Source: a virus
Length of the DNA: 64,000 nt
Virus record (IMG/VR): IMGVR_UViG_3300042383_000523
Coordinates: 1-64,000 of that record
Strand: one strand, 5' to 3'
The position numbers were made by a program, and so were the translations under genes. This document shows positions 51,908-59,655 of the stretch, piece by piece (position 1 is the stretch's first letter; each line of letters starts with the position of its first letter). The notes beneath the pieces are model-generated. The model was not told where the DNA came from and did not search any database. It was given only the letters and a program-made list of their open reading frames with translations.

Positions 51908-53322
51908 TGAAAAAATGGACATTATTATTTTTACTATTATCAACCCTGACTTCTTGGAGTCAGTACACCTATACTTACAAAGACCCTTGCACCCTAGTAT
52001 CAAAAAGTATTTACGTACCAGTTGGTGGAGGAGTAATGGTAAGTTACTTCGACAATCATAGCACTTTTACATCTAATGATTTTTCTTCGGGAGTATTTGA
52101 CAACTGGTTAAATACAATATCTCAACAAAATACAAACTCACCTTGCGAATCTGTAACTACCGCTATTGTAAATGGTATAAATAATATTACAGTAACTAAT
52201 ACTTTAACTATTGTTACAAATGTAATATCTGTTACAAATGTTGCACAATCAATAGCATCTGTAGGTGGATCTATAGGTGATTCTATGACAGCAACAGCAG
52301 GAGGAGTAACAAACTCTTCACAAAATGAAGAAGGCAGTACTAACCAAAACTCAAAAGATGACAAAAAATCAAATAACAATACATCTACAGGAACGAATTC
52401 AGGATCTACTGGAACAGGCTCAACAGGTAACCAAAATCAAGGAGGCCAAACCACTTCTAACCCTTCTGGAGGAACACCTTCACAACCTTCATCAGGAACA
52501 CCTCAACAAGGAGGAGAAACTACAAATCCAAATCAACCAACTTCAACAGGAGGTTCAACGTCTGAGTCATCTGTAGAAGGATCAAGTGGAGGTGGAAGCA
52601 ACTTAGCTAATTCTTTATCAAACGCAGTAGATGGTGGGTCAGCTGATGGTGGAAGTACATCAAGTGGAGGTAAAAAATCTAATGCTGCTACAAAAAATGC
52701 AGGAAGTTTAATAGCTTCTGGAGATATAGTAGCTATTGCCAATACTGATCAAACTCAAAACTTTAGATTTGTAGGAAGTATAACTCATGCTAACACAAAA
52801 GGAACTAGGATTAAAGGAGTATTGTTTAATTACACTTCAGGTGTTGATAATTTAAATGTTACTTTTTATAAATCTTGGATTAACAAATCTAGAAAATTAA
52901 ATACAGTAGGTGCTCAATCCTTCATGATGGATTTCGATAAAAACTTCTTTAGTACAACCACAGTACTAGAATCATATAAAGTAAACAAAAAATTAACAGG
53001 TATGTTTGGTGTAAACTTTACAGCAGGTAAAATGGGAGAAAGATCTTTATTAAATATGTCTGCCATAGGAGGTGCTCATACTACTTTTAAAGTAAATGAT
53101 AGAATTAGTACTAGTCTACTTGTATTAGGAGTATATTCCCCATTTACTCAGTTCTATGAAGGTAAATGGTGGGACGCAGGTATATTAGCTGTACCCTTCA
53201 ATTCCTGGGATATAAAAATAACAAAAACATTTAAATTTAACGTAAGCTTCACTGGGGTGTACCAAGTTGGTGAATCATTCCTTAACTATCAAATACTCAC
53301 AGGAGGTAAATTAAACTTTTAA
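51907..53322 (+). CDS. Outer-membrane beta-barrel-like protein with long Ser/Gly/Thr linker
   Basis: 471 residues. Signal peptide MKKWTLLFLLLSTLTSWSQ. A beta-rich N-terminal part is followed by a low-complexity linker (about 135-260; GSTGTGSTGNQNQGGQTTS, SSVEGSSGGGS). The C-terminal 185 residues have alternating strands (KLTGMFGVNFTAG, WDIKITKTFKFNVSFTGVYQ) and end in LNF, an aromatic C-terminus usual for outer-membrane barrels. It overlaps the CsgG-like stop by one base. Possibly the partner or substrate of the channel. Confidence 0.6.
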   Translation: MKKWTLLFLLLSTLTSWSQYTYTYKDPCTLVSKSIYVPVGGGVMVSYFDNHSTFTSNDFSSGVFDNWLNTISQQNTNSPCESVTTAIVNGINNITVTNTLTIVTNVISVTNVAQSIASVGGSIGDSMTATAGGVTNSSQNEEGSTNQNSKDDKKSNNNTSTGTNSGSTGTGSTGNQNQGGQTTSNPSGGTPSQPSSGTPQQGGETTNPNQPTSTGGSTSESSVEGSSGGGSNLANSLSNAVDGGSADGGSTSSGGKKSNAATKNAGSLIASGDIVAIANTDQTQNFRFVGSITHANTKGTRIKGVLFNYTSGVDNLNVTFYKSWINKSRKLNTVGAQSFMMDFDKNFFSTTTVLESYKVNKKLTGMFGVNFTAGKMGERSLLNMSAIGGAHTTFKVNDRISTSLLVLGVYSPFTQFYEGKWWDAGILAVPFNSWDIKITKTFKFNVSFTGVYQVGESFLNYQILTGGKLNF

Positions 53323-53324
53323 TT

Positions 53325-53762
53325 ATGAAAAAAATAATCTTTATTTTATTATTTCCACTTTTCATGTTTTCACAAGAGTGTTACACTGTTAAAGAAATAA
53401 CTTCAAGTGCTCAAATTGAAGAAATGAGCCAAAAAAGAATTACATTTGGTATTAAACAAATGGCTGAAGAATTAATATCTGACAAATACCCTATATGCCA
53501 AGATGGTAATCCTGTCATTATTGATGTTTATTCTATAGAAGCGCCTTCTAAAGGAATGTCATTAGGACCATTTGCCAGAAGTAAAAAACAAACTATAGTA
53601 AAAATAAAAGTATTGTTAGGTGATAAAGAATTATTAGGTGAAGGATTAGCCGAAACATCAACACAATCTATGTTTTTAGATTTAAATGATGAAAATTTAC
53701 CTTTTAATAAAACATCGTTCGCATCAGCTGTTAAAAAAGCACTAGAATCAGCTTTAAATTAA
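53325..53762 (+). CDS. Small exported protein (145 aa)
   Basis: Signal peptide MKKIIFILLFPLFMFSQ, then a mixed alpha/beta domain (QMAEELISDKYPICQDGNPVI, IVKIKVLLGDKELLGEG). It follows the CsgG-like gene and outer-membrane barrel and resembles small periplasmic accessory subunits in general shape only. It could act like CsgE or CsgF, but no sequence signature supports that. Confidence 0.55.
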   Translation: MKKIIFILLFPLFMFSQECYTVKEITSSAQIEEMSQKRITFGIKQMAEELISDKYPICQDGNPVIIDVYSIEAPSKGMSLGPFARSKKQTIVKIKVLLGDKELLGEGLAETSTQSMFLDLNDENLPFNKTSFASAVKKALESALN

Positions 53763-53835
53763 TATTTATTAACAAATGTTATATAATTTGTTTTGGAAGT
53801 AGGTTACACAATTTATTAACTTAACAAAAAATATT

Positions 53836-54087
53836 ATGGGATTTTTCAGTATTTTTAAAAAATCAAATGATTATAACGAAAAAGTTATAATTGGGTTTTT
53901 ATCATTCACAGTAATGGTAGGAGCTATTGTAGTAGACCTAGTAACAGGTTACATGGGTAAAGCATTAGAATTAAACGAGTACATTTTTGACGCATTTATG
54001 TACATCACATTAGGATCATTCCTTCCAGATGTGTTAGAAAAATTTGCAGCAATGAAAAATGGAAATAAATCAAACAACGACGAATAA
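53836..54087 (+). CDS. Holin-like protein (83 aa)
   Basis: Two hydrophobic segments (VIIGFLSFTVMVGAIVVDLVTG and YIFDAFMYITLGSFLPDVLE), a short polar N-terminus and a Lys/Asn-rich C-terminal tail are typical of small holins. It lies eight bases before the endolysin. A second candidate follows the endolysin, so which is the holin and which an antiholin is open. Confidence 0.6.
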   Translation: MGFFSIFKKSNDYNEKVIIGFLSFTVMVGAIVVDLVTGYMGKALELNEYIFDAFMYITLGSFLPDVLEKFAAMKNGNKSNNDE

Positions 54088-54094
54088 TTAAGGT

Positions 54095-54706
54095 ATGAGT
54101 TTACAAAGTTTACAAAAGAAAATAGGAGTAGCAGCAGACGGAGCATTCGGTCCTGGTACTATGAAAAAAGCAATGGAGTTTTATAAATTAACTCCTGTAA
54201 GAGCAGCACATTTCTTTGCTCAAACAGCTCATGAAACAGGAGGTTATAAATTGTTCTCTGAAAACCTAAACTATTCAGCACAAGGGCTTCAAGGTATCTT
54301 CGGAAAATATTTTCCAGGTAACTTAGAAGAGTCTTATGCTAGAAACCCTGAAAAAATCGCTAACAGAGTTTACGCATCTAGAATGGGTAACGGAGACGAA
54401 AAATCAGGAGATGGTTGGAAATATAGAGGTAGAGGAGCTCTACAATTAACTGGAAAAGATAATTATGCAGCATTTGCTAAATATCTACAAAAACCAGAAA
54501 TCATGACTAATCCTGACTTAGTAGCTACAGAATATTCATTTGAATCAGCAATGTTCTTCTTTGATAAAAATAAATTATGGGAGATATGCGACAAAGGAAT
54601 CAACGATGCAGCTATTTTAGCTCTTACGAAAAGAATTAACGGTGGTACTCACGGATTAGAGGATAGAAACCAAAAAACTAAAAAGTACTACGAATACGTT
54701 AAATAA
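54095..54706 (+). CDS. GH19 (chitinase-like) endolysin
   Basis: 203 residues. FAQTAHETGGYKLFSENLNY contains the catalytic Glu of family 19 lysozyme/chitinase-type enzymes; YRGRGALQLTGKDNYAAFAKY and RINGGTHGLEDR are the other conserved elements. It has a short N-terminal peptidoglycan-binding-like piece (KIGVAADGAFGPGTMKKAMEFY). No signal peptide, so it needs a holin. Between two holin-like genes. Confidence 0.92.
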   Translation: MSLQSLQKKIGVAADGAFGPGTMKKAMEFYKLTPVRAAHFFAQTAHETGGYKLFSENLNYSAQGLQGIFGKYFPGNLEESYARNPEKIANRVYASRMGNGDEKSGDGWKYRGRGALQLTGKDNYAAFAKYLQKPEIMTNPDLVATEYSFESAMFFFDKNKLWEICDKGINDAAILALTKRINGGTHGLEDRNQKTKKYYEYVK

Positions 54707-54717
54707 TTAAGTATAAG

Positions 54718-55134
54718 ATGAAAACTTCACTTTTAATTACATTATCATTGACAACAGCATGCGCATTTATAGGTTCATACTTTATGAATCTAACAGCAGA
54801 TAACATCGAACAATACCTTTCAGTAGCATTTGTAATATTTGCTGACGGGTTCTTTGGGGTGTGGGCTGGAGTTAAAAGAGAAGGATTCAGAACATATAAA
54901 GCATTAAGTGTACTAAAAACATTTATATTTTGGACAGTAATGCTTTCAGCTATATTAACAATAGAAAAAGGATTCACTGGAACATCATGGTTAAGTGAAA
55001 CGATTATGGCTCCATTTTTAGTATTCCAGTTAATCTCTATTCTAAAAAATGCATCAATGGTAGGAGTAGTAAAAAACGAACTACTAACACAAATCCTAGA
55101 TAAGTTAGATAAACATAAAGGAGAAAGAGAATAA
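54718..55134 (+). CDS. Second holin-like membrane protein (138 aa)
   Basis: Several hydrophobic segments (LLITLSLTTACAFIGSYF, LSVAFVIFADGFFGVWAGV, LKTFIFWTVMLSAILT, APFLVFQLISIL) give three to four spans, and FADGFFGVWAGVKREG resembles the conserved start of phage holin family 4 proteins. The C-terminal helix is charged (DKLDKHKGERE). It follows the endolysin. It probably completes the lysis cassette. Confidence 0.65.
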   Translation: MKTSLLITLSLTTACAFIGSYFMNLTADNIEQYLSVAFVIFADGFFGVWAGVKREGFRTYKALSVLKTFIFWTVMLSAILTIEKGFTGTSWLSETIMAPFLVFQLISILKNASMVGVVKNELLTQILDKLDKHKGERE

Positions 55135-55158
55135 AGTCACAAAAATAGAATAATATTA

Positions 55159-55181
55159 GGTTGGATAATTCCCAACCTTTT
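55159..55181 (+). terminator. Weak terminator after lysis cassette
   Basis: GGTTGG (55159-55164) pairs with CCAACC (55172-55177) and is followed by TTTT. The stem is short, and the same bases serve as the upstream box of a promoter. Confidence 0.5.
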
Positions 55182-55191
55182 ATTATCTTTA
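55160..55191 (+). promoter_or_regulatory. Promoter, GTTG - 20 - TATCTTTA
   Basis: GTTG at 55160-55163, TATCTTTA at 55184-55191, spacer 20. It would drive the queE-folE group. The leader contains a three-codon upstream frame (ATG at 55207). Confidence 0.65.
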
Positions 55192-55214
55192 CAAAAATTT
55201 AAAGTTATGAAACA

Positions 55215-55454
55215 ATGAAACCAATCTTTGTAATCCAAATGCCATTAGGCACTCCTGCTGAGATTTTAGAAAAAGCATACGATCAAGTACATAGTAATGG
55301 TATAAGTGAAGATTATCACGTACTTCTTACTATAGGTAATGATTCAACAGCAACTTTTAAATGCTTTAATTCTTCATATACTAAAGAAGAGTATGCTAAA
55401 TTAGAACAATTAATAAACGAAATAAATAAAGATTATGTCTCTAAAGAGAATTGA
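55215..55454 (+). CDS. Small protein upstream of queE (79 aa)
   Basis: KPIFVIQMPLGTPAEILEKAY is an alpha/beta start with a PLGTP loop; the end is helical. It overlaps queE by 20 bases. A tiny upstream frame (ATG AAA CAA TGA, 55207-55218) shares bases with its start codon. Not recognised. Confidence 0.55.
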   Translation: MKPIFVIQMPLGTPAEILEKAYDQVHSNGISEDYHVLLTIGNDSTATFKCFNSSYTKEEYAKLEQLINEINKDYVSKEN

Positions 55455-56214
55455 AGATTATAACAAAACACTTCCAATTGTAGAGCTTTATACAGCAGTA
55501 CAGTCAGAAGGAAGTAGAGCAGGTTATCCAACAGTAGTAATCAGAACAACAGGTTGTACTCACAGATGTTGGTTCGGAGATGGTGGATGGTGCGATTCTT
55601 GGTATACAAGTATTCATCCTGAAAAAGGACATATTAGTTTCCAAGACATTATTAACATGTACGATAAAAATCCTCACATCACAGAGATGATGCTTACAGG
55701 AGGATCACCCACAATGCACCCTGCATTAGTAAATGAATTAACACATTTTGCACATGAAAGAAATATTTTCATTACAATTGAGACCGAAGGAAGTCATTTT
55801 CTTGAAACAGATTACCCGATTAATCTACTATCAATCTCCCCTAAGTTCAGCAATTCTGTCCCTAAAGTTGGCATTGCAACACCTCAAGGAGACATTACAG
55901 ATGAAAGAATGATTAAACAACATAATAAGTTAAGACTTAATTATGATGCAATTTCTAAATCAATTGCTTACCATTCTGATTATCACTTAAAACCAGTATG
56001 GGATGGTGAAGATCAAGACGCATTAGAAGAAATAATGGGTTGCATTAAAATATTAGATATACCGCAAGACAAAGTATGGTTCATGCCAGCTGGTGATTCA
56101 AGAGAGGCTTTATTTAAATCATACCCTAAAATGTTTGATTGGGTGAGAGATAACGGTTATAGATTGACCTGGAGACCCCATATTATTGCATTTGAAGATC
56201 AAAGAGAAGTATAA
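55435..56214 (+). CDS. queE: 7-carboxy-7-deazaguanine synthase (QueE-like, radical SAM)
   Basis: 259 residues. VQSEGSRAGYPTVVIRTTGC and the following cysteines bind the iron-sulfur cluster; MLTGGSPTMHPALVNEL gives the radical SAM glycine motif, and LETEGSHFLE the usual 'ETEG' segment. It turns 6-carboxy-tetrahydropterin into carboxy-deazaguanine in the preQ0 pathway. The cysteines are spaced C-x3-C-x7-C instead of the usual C-x3-C-x2-C, because of a short GDGGW-type insertion. Overlaps its neighbour on each side. Confidence 0.88.
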   Translation: MSLKRIEDYNKTLPIVELYTAVQSEGSRAGYPTVVIRTTGCTHRCWFGDGGWCDSWYTSIHPEKGHISFQDIINMYDKNPHITEMMLTGGSPTMHPALVNELTHFAHERNIFITIETEGSHFLETDYPINLLSISPKFSNSVPKVGIATPQGDITDERMIKQHNKLRLNYDAISKSIAYHSDYHLKPVWDGEDQDALEEIMGCIKILDIPQDKVWFMPAGDSREALFKSYPKMFDWVRDNGYRLTWRPHIIAFEDQREV

Positions 56215-56417
56215 TGACATTAAGAGAAGCCCATTTAAACGAAATAGATGTACTAAACACCCTATGGTGGATGTTGAGTAATCAAAAAATTAATCTAGGT
56301 GATGTAAAATTTCATGCCCAAAGTTTGGATCTTGAAATAGAATTTATTACATTTGAAGGATATAGATTTACAAATAAAGATAAAACAATTATTTATTCTT
56401 ATGGCAGACAACAATAG
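56214..56417 (+). CDS. Small protein between queE and folE (67 aa)
   Basis: Starts inside the queE stop codon (TAATG) and runs 17 bases into folE. MTLREAHLNEIDVLNTLWWML is helical; the end is beta-type (EIEFITFEGYRFTNKDKTI). Translational coupling is likely. No family recognised. Confidence 0.5.
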   Translation: MTLREAHLNEIDVLNTLWWMLSNQKINLGDVKFHAQSLDLEIEFITFEGYRFTNKDKTIIYSYGRQQ

Positions 56418-57099
56418 AAAGAAAATCCACAACGATTTAGAAGTGGTACAAGTAGGTTTTGCAAATGGTGTTGCACCTGGTTTTCCTTTAACTGATCTTC
56501 AAAAACAGCATATGATTGAAGAGGCAACTGAAGCATACGGCCAGTTTTTAACAGCATTAGGTTGTGATTGGAAAAATGATCCAAACAGTTCTGATACACC
56601 AAGACGTGTAGCTAAAGCATACGTTAATGATTTATGGAAAGGTAGATACACAGAAATGTCTGAAATTACTTCATTCCCATCAGACGGTTATGATGGTATT
56701 ATAATTGAAAGAAACATTCCATTAACTTCAATGTGTTCACATCACCATCAAACAATTGGAGGAGTAGTTCATATTGGTTATATAGCTGGAGAACATGGTC
56801 AAGTAATTGGTTTATCTAAACTAAACAGAATTGTTGAATTATTTGGTCGTAGAGGAGCTATTCAAGAACAATTAACATCAGCTATTCATAACGCTGTAAA
56901 TAAGATTACTGAAGGTAATTTAGGTGTTATTGTTACTATAGTTGGAACTCATAACTGTGTATCTTGTAGAGGTGTTAAACACCAAGGGGCAGCAATGGTT
57001 ACTACTAAAGCATCAGGTGCTTTTAGAGATGATACTAATAATGCTCGTAAAGAGTTCTTTGATTCATTAAAGATTAATAACGGTGGACATAATATCTAA
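56401..57099 (+). CDS. folE: GTP cyclohydrolase I
   Basis: 232 residues from the ATG at 56401 (MADNNRKK); an ATG at 56353 in the same frame overlaps the upstream gene more and is less likely. SDTPRRVAKAYV, TSMCSHHHQTI (zinc Cys and His), GLSKLNRIVELF and CVSCRGVKHQGA are the family's catalytic and zinc motifs. It opens GTP to dihydroneopterin triphosphate, the first step to preQ0. It is followed within four bases by a phosphoribosyltransferase. Confidence 0.93.
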   Translation: MADNNRKKIHNDLEVVQVGFANGVAPGFPLTDLQKQHMIEEATEAYGQFLTALGCDWKNDPNSSDTPRRVAKAYVNDLWKGRYTEMSEITSFPSDGYDGIIIERNIPLTSMCSHHHQTIGGVVHIGYIAGEHGQVIGLSKLNRIVELFGRRGAIQEQLTSAIHNAVNKITEGNLGVIVTIVGTHNCVSCRGVKHQGAAMVTTKASGAFRDDTNNARKEFFDSLKINNGGHNI

Positions 57100-57102
57100 A
57101 AA

Positions 57103-57504
57103 ATGGCTTTAAAAATAGGAAATAAAATTTACTTAAGTTGGGATGATATATCCCAACTAGTAGACACATTATGTGAAAAAATTATTACTGAACAACCTAA
57201 CATTGATTCAGTATTTGGTTTAAAACGTGGTGGACTTATACCTGCGGTAATGGTATCACATAAATTAGGTTTACCTTGGTCTGACGTAATGTTACCTAAT
57301 ACTTTAGTAATAGATGACATTTGTGACACAGGAATAACATTAAAAAATACAATTGGTGTTTACTCAGCAGTACTTCATCATAAACCACATACTTCCTGTT
57401 ATACACCTAATATTTATGCACAAATACATGAAGGTAATGAATGGATTATTTATCCATGGGAGCGTAAAGACTCAGAACAAATACAAGATTATTTAAAAAA
57501 ATAA
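57103..57504 (+). CDS. Phosphoribosyltransferase
   Basis: 133 residues. VFGLKRGGLIPAVMVSHKLG and the PRPP-binding motif TLVIDDICDTGITL define a purine phosphoribosyltransferase of the xanthine-guanine or hypoxanthine type. It would make nucleotides from free bases and PRPP. Near folE, it may recycle guanine released when the DpdA-like enzyme exchanges bases. It is shorter than E. coli Gpt (152). Confidence 0.8.
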   Translation: MALKIGNKIYLSWDDISQLVDTLCEKIITEQPNIDSVFGLKRGGLIPAVMVSHKLGLPWSDVMLPNTLVIDDICDTGITLKNTIGVYSAVLHHKPHTSCYTPNIYAQIHEGNEWIIYPWERKDSEQIQDYLKK

Positions 57505-57508
57505 AGTT

Positions 57509-58015
57509 ATGATAACAGAACCAAAAGTACCTTTTATAGATGAGGTAGAAGAATTTAACGCCGTAATGGGTAAACCAAACAGTTATGAACCAAACATACC
57601 CCAAAGAAAAGAATGGGAATTTGTATACAATTTCATCCTTGAAGAACTTGAAGAATATAGAGACGCTTGCGAAAGAGGAGACATCGTTGAGGTTTTGGAC
57701 GCTCTTTGCGATATTACTTATGTTGCCACTGGGAACGGTACTATGTTACATGGCCTTAAGGATAAGATATGGCCAGCCTATCAAGAGGTTCAAGCGTCAA
57801 ATTTATCTAAAGCTTGTAAAACAGAAGAAGAAGCTCAAGCAACGGTCGCTAAAAGAAGCATCGAACAAGATGAAGCATGTCATTACGAAAAAGTTGGAGA
57901 GTATTTTATTGTTTATAGAACAAGAGACAAAAAAGTAATGAAAAATGTAAATTACTTCCGTCCTAATTTAAGACAATTCTTTACTGAAGAAGACATTTAC
58001 CAAAACAAAATTTAA
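57509..58015 (+). CDS. MazG-like nucleoside triphosphate pyrophosphohydrolase
   Basis: 168 residues. FILEELEEYRDACERGDIVEVLDALCDITYV has the Glu-Glu and Asp metal ligands of the all-alpha NTP pyrophosphatase (MazG-like) fold. These enzymes hydrolyse nucleotides, such as modified or excess dNTPs, to monophosphates. In T4-like phages they adjust nucleotide pools during infection. Located after the phosphoribosyltransferase. Confidence 0.8.
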   Translation: MITEPKVPFIDEVEEFNAVMGKPNSYEPNIPQRKEWEFVYNFILEELEEYRDACERGDIVEVLDALCDITYVATGNGTMLHGLKDKIWPAYQEVQASNLSKACKTEEEAQATVAKRSIEQDEACHYEKVGEYFIVYRTRDKKVMKNVNYFRPNLRQFFTEEDIYQNKI

Positions 58016-58045
58016 CCAAACTATTAACATTTAAAACAAATTATT

Positions 58046-58363
58046 ATGAGTGGATTTGATATTATCATCCTAATTATTGCTATTGTAATTATAGCAGCGG
58101 TTGTAGGAGCCTTTGTTACAAACGAACAAAAATCCTTAAGTGAAATGACTAAAAAGTATTATGTAAATGAAGAACTAGGAGAAAAACCAAAAGAAAAATT
58201 CCAACCTAGAAAAGTTACTGTACAAACTCCATCACGTCAAGTAAATGAAGTTGTTAAAGAAGCAGTAGGTATTACAGAACCTGAAGTTAAAAAAGAAACA
58301 AAATCAGAATTTCCTATTGACAAACCAAAGAAAAAAAGAAAATATTATCCAAAGAAAAAATAA
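58046..58363 (+). CDS. Small membrane-anchored basic protein (105 aa)
   Basis: One N-terminal membrane span (DIIILIIAIVIIAAVVGAFV) is followed by a Lys-rich tail ending KKKRKYYPKKK. It may tether nucleic acid or virion parts to the membrane. It precedes the glycosyltransferase genes. Function unknown. Confidence 0.6.
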   Translation: MSGFDIIILIIAIVIIAAVVGAFVTNEQKSLSEMTKKYYVNEELGEKPKEKFQPRKVTVQTPSRQVNEVVKEAVGITEPEVKKETKSEFPIDKPKKKRKYYPKKK

Positions 58364-58377
58364 TATAAATCCTAGTT

Positions 58378-59655
58378 ATGTCTAAAAAAAAGGTTTCCGA
58401 CGAAACTATATTCGTACAAATTGCTTCTTATAGAGATCCGGAATTGCTTCCTACTTTAGAAAGTTGTATATCTAATGCAAAATACCCAGAAAATTTACAT
58501 TTCTGTATTGCTTGGCAACATTCTGAAGAAGATGAATGGGATACTTTAGACCAATATAAAAATGATCCTCGTTTTAATATATTGGATATAAACTACAAAG
58601 ATGCAAAAGGCGTATGTTGGGCTAGAAATAAACTTCAACGACAGTATAACGGAGAAAAATACACATTACAATTGGATTCTCATCACCGATTCGATAAGAA
58701 TTGGGATGAGACTCTGATTAATATGTTAAAAGGTCTTCAAGTTAAAGGTCATAAAAAACCCTTATTAACTGCATATTTACCTGGATATTTCCCTAAAAAT
58801 GATCCTGAAGGTAGAAATGTAGAAGTATGGCACACAAATTATGACAGATTTATGCCTGAAGGTCCTATATTTATTACTCCTGACTATGTACCAGATTGGA
58901 GAGAAATTAAAGAACCAATTCCTGCTAGGTTATACTCCGGACATTTTGCATTTACTTTAGGTAGCTTTGTACATGATGTACCACATGATCCTGATTTATA
59001 TTTTCATGGAGAAGAAACATCAATAGCTGCTCGTGCTTATACTCATGGCTACGATTTGTTCCATCCTCATATTCCTGTTATATGGCATGAATACACTAGA
59101 GAAGGAAAACAACGCCATTGGGATGATCATCAATTTTCACCATTAGATAAACGTTCATTTAAAAAATACCGAGCATTATTTGGTATAGATGGTGAAAGTA
59201 GAGAAGACTTTGATTTTGTAGGTTACGATTTAGGTACTGAACGTACTTTAGCTGAATTTGAACGCTATATAGGTGTTGATTTTAAAGGTAAACGAGTTCA
59301 CATTCATACATCTCAACATAAATTACTACCAGTACCTTATACAACTGAAGAAGATTGGGAAGCTAATATGACTCGACGTTTTAAATATTGTATTGATGTT
59401 TATAAAGGTTCACTTCTTGACGAAGACTATGACTGTTGGGTAATAGCATTTAAAGATAAAGATGGAGTAGAAATTTATAGACAAGATGCAGACGCCGAAG
59501 AAATAAACCAAATTAAACTTGGAAACTCAGGACAATTTTACAATATTTGGAGAGAATTTGACTGTATTGAATATCCAAAAACATGGTTACTGTGGCCTCA
59601 CAGTCCATCTAAAGAGTGGAATCACGAAGTTATACAAAACGAAATACCTTATTAA
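58378..59655 (+). CDS. GlcNAc-transferase-like glycosyltransferase 1
   Basis: 425 residues. IFVQIASYRDPELLPTLESC, LQLDSHHRFDKNWD (metal-binding Asp/His) and DVPHDPDLYFHGEETSIAAR identify the GT-A type GlcNAc-transferase family (PF11397), which includes eukaryotic Skp1-prolyl enzymes. It would move a sugar from UDP-sugar to protein or glycan; acceptor unknown. A C-terminal 100 residues (residues about 320-425) form an extra domain. A paralogue starts inside its stop codon. Confidence 0.82.
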   Translation: MSKKKVSDETIFVQIASYRDPELLPTLESCISNAKYPENLHFCIAWQHSEEDEWDTLDQYKNDPRFNILDINYKDAKGVCWARNKLQRQYNGEKYTLQLDSHHRFDKNWDETLINMLKGLQVKGHKKPLLTAYLPGYFPKNDPEGRNVEVWHTNYDRFMPEGPIFITPDYVPDWREIKEPIPARLYSGHFAFTLGSFVHDVPHDPDLYFHGEETSIAARAYTHGYDLFHPHIPVIWHEYTREGKQRHWDDHQFSPLDKRSFKKYRALFGIDGESREDFDFVGYDLGTERTLAEFERYIGVDFKGKRVHIHTSQHKLLPVPYTTEEDWEANMTRRFKYCIDVYKGSLLDEDYDCWVIAFKDKDGVEIYRQDADAEEINQIKLGNSGQFYNIWREFDCIEYPKTWLLWPHSPSKEWNHEVIQNEIPY

